Assembly: GCA_963402885.1 (NCBI GenBank)
Contig: OY727094.1
Span: forward strand, 6,574,501-6,638,500
Origin: Antedon bifida
Lineage: Eukaryota > Echinodermata > Crinoidea > Comatulida > Antedonidae
Reading direction: 5' to 3'
DNA: 64,000 bases
Of this stretch, positions 43,101 through 64,000 are shown one piece after another. Under the pieces are notes generated by a model, which made no database searches, was not told the DNA's origin, and was given only the letters and a program-made list of their open reading frames with translations. Position 1 is the first letter of the stretch, and each line of letters begins with the position of its first letter. A program made the translations under genes and the position numbers.

Positions 43101-44253
43101 TAGACAAAGCTTTACGAACGTATTTTCGAAACAGACGTGTCGTTGTTGTAACTATAAATGATTCGGACATTTTGTACAAAGATATACAGTATTTAATTAA
43201 TAATTAAAATTAATTAATAACTCAAATTTAATCTAACCATGAATCGTTATTTCAGATATTGATTTCCATGCATGGTCGACCGTGCTTATATAACTTATAA
43301 TTATAGTTGACTTTACCAATACAGTAGTCTCATCCTATCGAATAACCCGTATGTTATATTAAATAATGACAGATGGATTTCTGAACTCATTGAATCAATA
43401 CAAAAGCGGTGGTAAAACGGTCTGTAAAACATTTTTACTAAAACTTGGAAATGAATCAGTAAAACATCATTACTTTCTATTAAAATATCTTAAACATAAC
43501 ACTTAGATATCTTGGGGGTGTTGACGCACCTTTATATGCCAATAAATATTATTAGGTTATATATAATATTTATTGGCATAGAAAGGTGAGCCAACCCATC
43601 AAGATAATAAAAAACGACAAAATATCTATGAAAAATGATAATAATCAATAATTAGGTCTAACAGTCTATTTATGTTTAGGATATTTTAATGTTTATAAAG
43701 CTTTGTTCCCACTAGGACGAAACGCAAGAACGTAAACGCGCGCAACTCAAGTAAGTTTGACCAATGACAAGCGACTATTGTAACCCAGCGCTTTTGATTG
43801 GTCAAATCACTTACGTTGTGCTTATGTCCTTGCGTTGCGTCTCTATAGAGTGGAGACCAATCCTTGAACAACTTTGTGGTCGTCATTTTCCATTCTTACC
43901 TGGGTTAAATTCTTTCCCTGCATGTCATAGAACCAGACACCAGATACCGTCTCCATGTGTTCCGGTCCAGTGACGCTATCCTGATCAAACGTCGCGCACT
44001 CTTGCGTATCAGCAGCGTACGTAAAAGCTAGGCAACGTGCGTCCTTTCGACAAAGCTGCATACACTCTATTTGGGTCGCATTCAATATGCCAATCTCGTT
44101 TGACATTGCTGTGTTAGGGTGACCGTAGAATTGAGAAGACGACGTTTCTGGTGGCTTAATATCGCATTCCACATACGCATAACACTGGGTTAACATCAAC
44201 AGAGCGATACAAGCAGTTGGTTTAAACATTCTAGTTTCAAAGAAGTTTGCCAT
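37126..44253 (-). CDS. Secreted PAN/apple - EGF - EAR(EPTP) repeat - WSC multidomain protein
   Basis: Eight minus-strand exons: 44253-43900, 42784-42658, 42405-42300, 40914-40697, 40267-39956, 39115-38843, 38038-37821, 37395-37126; every junction keeps frame, giving 625 aa. Domain order: signal peptide (MFKPTACIALLMLTQCYAYV); PAN/apple (about 32-118; IECMQLCRKDARCLAFTYAA); EGF (119-161; GCRNGGSC, YSCACPKQFYGRFC); EAR/EPTP repeats 1-4 (162-372; YKNNHYLVIAG, NGQLYIFAANY, TNHYLLVVNHYGTAYG, DGTLYAVIVNYY); WSC (373-463; RYIGYFID, GVQLSSHCFCG, CAGNPHEKCG); EAR repeats 5-7 (464-625; GDTYLVVVNHLS, GGEVFMIVP, GEYFLGQSNQRNG), ending SFNIYQWV. By my count the seven repeats could close one propeller with WSC between blades 4 and 5. 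The WSC exon donor is GTTAAA, weaker than the others. Likely extracellular and glycan- or protein-binding; function unknown. Confidence 0.82.
37620..37820. repeat. TACTTACAATGG short tandem repeats
   Basis: About fifteen irregular units of ACTTACAATGGT / ACTTACAATTGT adjoining the donor of exon 7 of the EAR/WSC gene, so the donor GTAAGT itself is one repeat unit read in reverse. Confidence 0.8.
38268..38465 (-). repeat. tRNA-derived SINE (same family as 13690-13862)
   Basis: On the minus strand: AAGCTGCAGCTTGGTGTGGT head, CTAAGCCTCAAATGAGAC body and TTTATCCATCCTGTAATTGG tail. Confidence 0.7.
39294..39437. mobile_element. MITE family A, copy 7
   Basis: The left end is truncated at the TTATGTGACAAAATATG stage; the right end TTTGATAGTGTAGACAGAGC is intact. 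In intron 5 of the EAR/WSC gene. Confidence 0.8.
39521..39666. mobile_element. MITE family A, copy 8
   Basis: Left end decayed (ACATTGTCTGTCTAAATGTG), right end TTTGATAGTGTAGACAGAG. It lies 84 bp from copy 7 in direct orientation. Confidence 0.78.
40481..40670. mobile_element. MITE family B, copy next to exon 4 of the EAR/WSC gene
   Basis: AAAGCGTGGTTCCCACTAGA to GTGGGAACCAAGCTTT. Its right end is 26 bp from the splice donor of exon 4 (40697), so the donor-proximal intron is transposon DNA. Confidence 0.85.
41097..41523. mobile_element. Two MITE family B copies in direct tandem
   Basis: 41097-41305 and 41306-41523, joined with almost no spacer at GAACCAAGCTTTAAAGCGTG. The two are about 95 percent alike by eye. 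Confidence 0.85.
42107..42222. mobile_element. Hairpin MITE G, copy 1
   Basis: Imperfect palindrome: ATGCATGATGGGAAGAGTTT and GGGAGCAAACGTCACGACGC pair with GCGTCGTGACGTTTGCTTCC and CCTTCCCACAATGC. About 116 bp. Confidence 0.7.
42461..42592. mobile_element. Hairpin MITE G, copy 2
   Basis: GCGATGCACGATGGGAAGGA at the left pairs with TCCATCCCATCATGCATCGC at the right. It shares the GATGCATGATGGGA terminus with the element at 42107, but the interior differs. Confidence 0.7.
42815..42935. mobile_element. MITE family B, truncated, abutting MITE A
   Basis: The left end is present (AAAGCGTGGTTCCCATTAGA); the right end stops at CTTACGTCC where a family A element begins. Confidence 0.7.
42936..43113. 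mobile_element. MITE family A, copy 9
   Basis: TTAAGCTCTGTCTACACTATC to TTTGATAGTGTAGACAAAGC, close to full length; in intron 1 of the EAR/WSC gene. Confidence 0.87.
43507..43607. repeat. 101 bp hairpin-forming inverted repeat
   Basis: ATATCTTGGGGGTGTTGACG and CACCTTTATATGCCAATAAA pair with TTTATTGGCATAGAAAGGTG and CCAACCCATCAAGATA. Foldback element or MITE. Confidence 0.7.
43697..43860. mobile_element. MITE family B, copy near exon 1 of the EAR/WSC gene
   Basis: TAAAGCTTTGTTCCCACTAG on the left and a decayed right end (TGCGTTGCGTCTCTATAGAG). It lies 39 bp from the exon 1 donor. Confidence 0.75.
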
Positions 44254-45453
44254 TTCAACGCCTCTTCTTTGATATAACTTTTAGGCCTACTACTAAAACG
44301 GGCTCGAGAGCACTACTTACTAAGTGCAGTGCATCGGGGAATTATTAATATTAAGGCGGTGCTTCGATTGCGCTTCAATTTGTAATGAGAATGATTGTGG
44401 TTATTTTTGGGTCAAGTTTCTTCAATAACTGTCCAAGAACAATGTTGTTATTGATTATTTTATTATATTTACATTCCAATTTAGCAAAATATACTTCGAA
44501 CGTAAAATATTTATCGATTATGCTGATCTGAATGTAAATTCAATATCATTACTCGACCTAGAAGCTGGAATCGAATTCTTTGATCGATCAAATTTCAAAT
44601 CAATAACAGAAAATATTGATCTAATAGGAGGCAAGAATTGAACATTTCATTATCATAGATGACGTAGAAGAGAATTTTTCAGTGACGTGCAACAAGGCGA
44701 TTATTTACTGTATCCTGAAATCTCCAATCATTCGATATTTAAATAGATTAATACCAAAAATAAATCGATATTTAAGGTTTTTAAATTAGTCAATTCAATT
44801 CAAAACGTTTATTGTCTAACATTTTTTGTGTCTGAGAGACCGCGTACGATTTAGGCATATATTGTAGGCCTACTAGAAATCACCACCTATCTAAGCTTCC
44901 ATATTAAAATTATCTAACTTAAACTTTTTATCGTCAAAGTCTCTGACAACAATAATAATAGTGTCACGCGTTGAATGGGTCCACGACACGCGCGTTTCCC
45001 ATGCGCTCTTGTCATGCGTTTCCTATAGGCTCACCAGTACACAGACGCGCATCCGGTTCCGCAGCTTGGTGCACGCACTTATAATATGGACATGCGATTA
45101 AAAGGAACTTTCCCATTATAATATGTGATACAACAAATAAGTAGACATAGGCCTATTTATGGATAAAATAGTATCTATTTAATAATTTCCTTTAAAAACG
45201 TACTTTTTATTGGCGTATAGCCTACTGTATTCGAAATCAAGCGAGGGAGATATAAATTATACTGAACATTTCATTTGTTTTTAATTTCATTGAACAGCGC
45301 CATCGTTTGTTTTGCCGCCCAAGCTCAACTTACTACTACACGTTTGTTTTTATTTACGTTGTGGTATCAAACACATGCTGCTGCAGCTGTTTGATTGGGA
45401 TACCAGTTAATGGGGCTAAATCAACCAATTTTATTTGTAATTAATTAACCGAA
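44254..45453. promoter_or_regulatory. Divergent upstream region of the EAR/WSC gene and CDA
   Basis: 1.2 kb without recognisable genes or repeat copies, apart from short GGCCTA low complexity. It must hold both promoters; no motif is strong enough to name. Confidence 0.45.
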
Positions 45454-62612
<17,159 letters not shown>

Positions 62613-63010
62613 AAACGGCTTACACAATAAAAACGGCTTACATAATATTGTTTCTTTTCAACTGTATTTTATTTTTATTAATAATTTGAAAATATAGAGA
62701 AAATGATGCAACTAAAATAATGGCGTTAATACAGTAATTATTTATTTCTTCTTTATTTTATTGGTGATTTAGACAAAATGACTTATACCAACTAAAATAA
62801 TGGCTTATTTATTATATTTAGTTGAACTATATTTACATAATGCATATGGTACTATATCAAACAGCTTTGATATAAATTATTTATTATTTCTTTTTGAATA
62901 ATATTTTACATACAGTATTGTATCAAAGAGAGAACAGCTTTTCTTAACTATATTTCATGTAGGAAATAAATTTAAAAAAAAATTATGTATGATGCCAAAT
63001 AAGAGCGGTT
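62613..63010. other. CDA 3' UTR and downstream
   Basis: AT-rich; AATAAA at 62626-62631 and 62965-62970. Nothing else recognised. Confidence 0.4.
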
Positions 63011-63233
63011 AAAGCTTGGTTCCCACTAAAAATCTGCCTAAACGTAACGTAACAACGCAATAAGGAAATACTCTTCTATCAGTCTATCTATCAAGAAGTT
63101 GATAAAACAGTGTTAAATATATGTCTACGGCACCACGCTGACGTCGTTCCTGCAAGATTATGTTCTTGCAGCACTTTGGGTTAATACCTTACATCTATGT
63201 CCTTGTGTTGCGTCCTAGTGGAAACCAAGCTTT
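63011..63233. mobile_element. MITE family B, right-most copy
   Basis: AAAGCTTGGTTCCCACTAAA to TAGTGGAAACCAAGCTTT, flanked by TA on each side. The interior contains a small TGCAAGA-TTATG-TTCTTGCA hairpin. Confidence 0.8.
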
Positions 63234-63264
63234 AGAGAATGGTAGCCTTAATATCGACAAGGTT

Positions 63265-63380
63265 TCACAGCACTCGCTCCATAGTTCTGGTGGTAGAACG
63301 AGTCTTCTCGGATAAGGATTATAAACTATACATCCAGGCCCCTGTGGCTGTATGCACCAATCACACTTAAATGAGATATT
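63265..63380 (+). repeat. SINE tail fragment
   Basis: AGAACGAGTCTTCTCGGATA plus AGGATTATAAACTATACATC resembles the common deuterostome SINE 3' region (TCTTCTCGGATAAGGA). The tRNA head is missing. Confidence 0.55.
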
Positions 63381-64000
63381 TTCCTTCAATATTAAGTATT
63401 TCACTTTCTTAACTTAATAAATATTTAAAGTTTTTCCCTTTTAATTGTTCACTTAGATAGGAGATTGTTTTATTTTTAAGGGTAGGACGTGTGAATGGTG
63501 AATACGGCCACTTGGAATATTTTTGTACTTTACATCTGGATAATAGAAATTGGTGTTGAATTGGGTGATAAATTGCGTTTTTAATTGGACATTTATGATA
63601 CTAGTGTCCTCAATTTATTAAATATTATATGATGCAATATTATTTTAATACACAGATATATGACAGGGTATTTATATTTTTAAAGTAGATCCAATTATTT
63701 TAAAACCACAGATTTGGTAAATATTTTGTACAATAATAATATGTCTACTTCCATGGCATTCTATAAATTGAGAGTATTTGACATTTTTGTTTGTTATTCT
63801 CTTTTATTTGATATAATCTTGGATTTAAACTATACCAGGATGGATTTAAAATTTCTAAGCACTAAATTTGATTGGTAAAGTAATTAGGAATTTATCTTTT
63901 ATGAACAATTGAATTTAGTTCTTTCTCATATTTTCTTCTAGTTTTAAAAAGAGGTCTGTATTTTTTGGGAAGTTAAGTTTGTATTTGTATTTTACATATT
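63381..64000. other. Gene-free right edge
   Basis: AT-rich sequence without an open frame, repeat copy or RNA gene that I can recognise. Confidence 0.5.

Noticed and set aside
43765..43860. Additional exon of the EAR/WSC gene after exon 1 (open frame continues to 43843)
   Set aside because: A good GTAAGA donor at 43899 and MITE B sequence beyond it show that the continuation is intronic.

Overview
This is a eukaryotic nuclear window, AT-rich, with short exons split by GT-AG introns and many transposons. The gene set (MRPS22, DDX19, LRRC34, PEX14, TMEM222, CDA), a PAN/EGF/EAR/WSC extracellular protein, TAGGCCTA-rich low-complexity DNA and deuterostome-type tRNA-derived SINE tails suggest an invertebrate deuterostome, most likely an echinoderm. 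That assignment is inferred from gene and repeat style, not proven.

Layout, left to right, with genes strictly alternating in strand: MRPS22 (-, 42-2082, cut by the left edge) shares a 182 bp bidirectional promoter with DDX19 (+, 2265-13624). A three-exon folate-receptor-like gene (-, 18684-20737) is head to head with LRRC34 (+, 21690-27222). PEX14 (-, 28121-31719) shares a 168 bp promoter with TMEM222 (+, 31888-34431). An eight-exon secreted multidomain gene (-, 37126-44253) is head to head with CDA (+, 45454-62612). All exon joins were hand-derived; every junction keeps frame, and predicted lengths match the families (DDX19 477 aa, LRRC34 411, PEX14 337, TMEM222 197, CDA 152).

Mobile DNA dominates the introns. 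CDA intron 3 (12 kb) holds a 4,910 bp PIF/Harbinger transposon with perfect 55 bp terminal inverted repeats, TTA target duplications and two apparently intact genes (a DDE transposase and a MADF-type protein) whose exons interlock on opposite strands. It also holds a head-to-tail array of Helitron-like elements with an exact 1,515 bp period. A fourth, inverted Helitron-like copy lies in DDX19 intron 8, inside one arm of an older inverted-repeat element whose other arm preserves the empty site. At least three multi-copy MITE families, several single inverted-repeat elements, tRNA-derived SINEs, LINE fragments and large minisatellites fill much of the rest. DDX19 intron 8 also carries a 364 bp tandem repeat with two tRNA-like cloverleaves.

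The host genes are unrelated housekeeping or cell-biology genes (mitochondrial ribosome, mRNA export helicase, peroxisomal import, pyrimidine salvage) and do not form a pathway. The most unusual host gene is the secreted protein at 37126-44253, predicted as signal peptide - PAN/apple - EGF - four EAR repeats - WSC - three EAR repeats.
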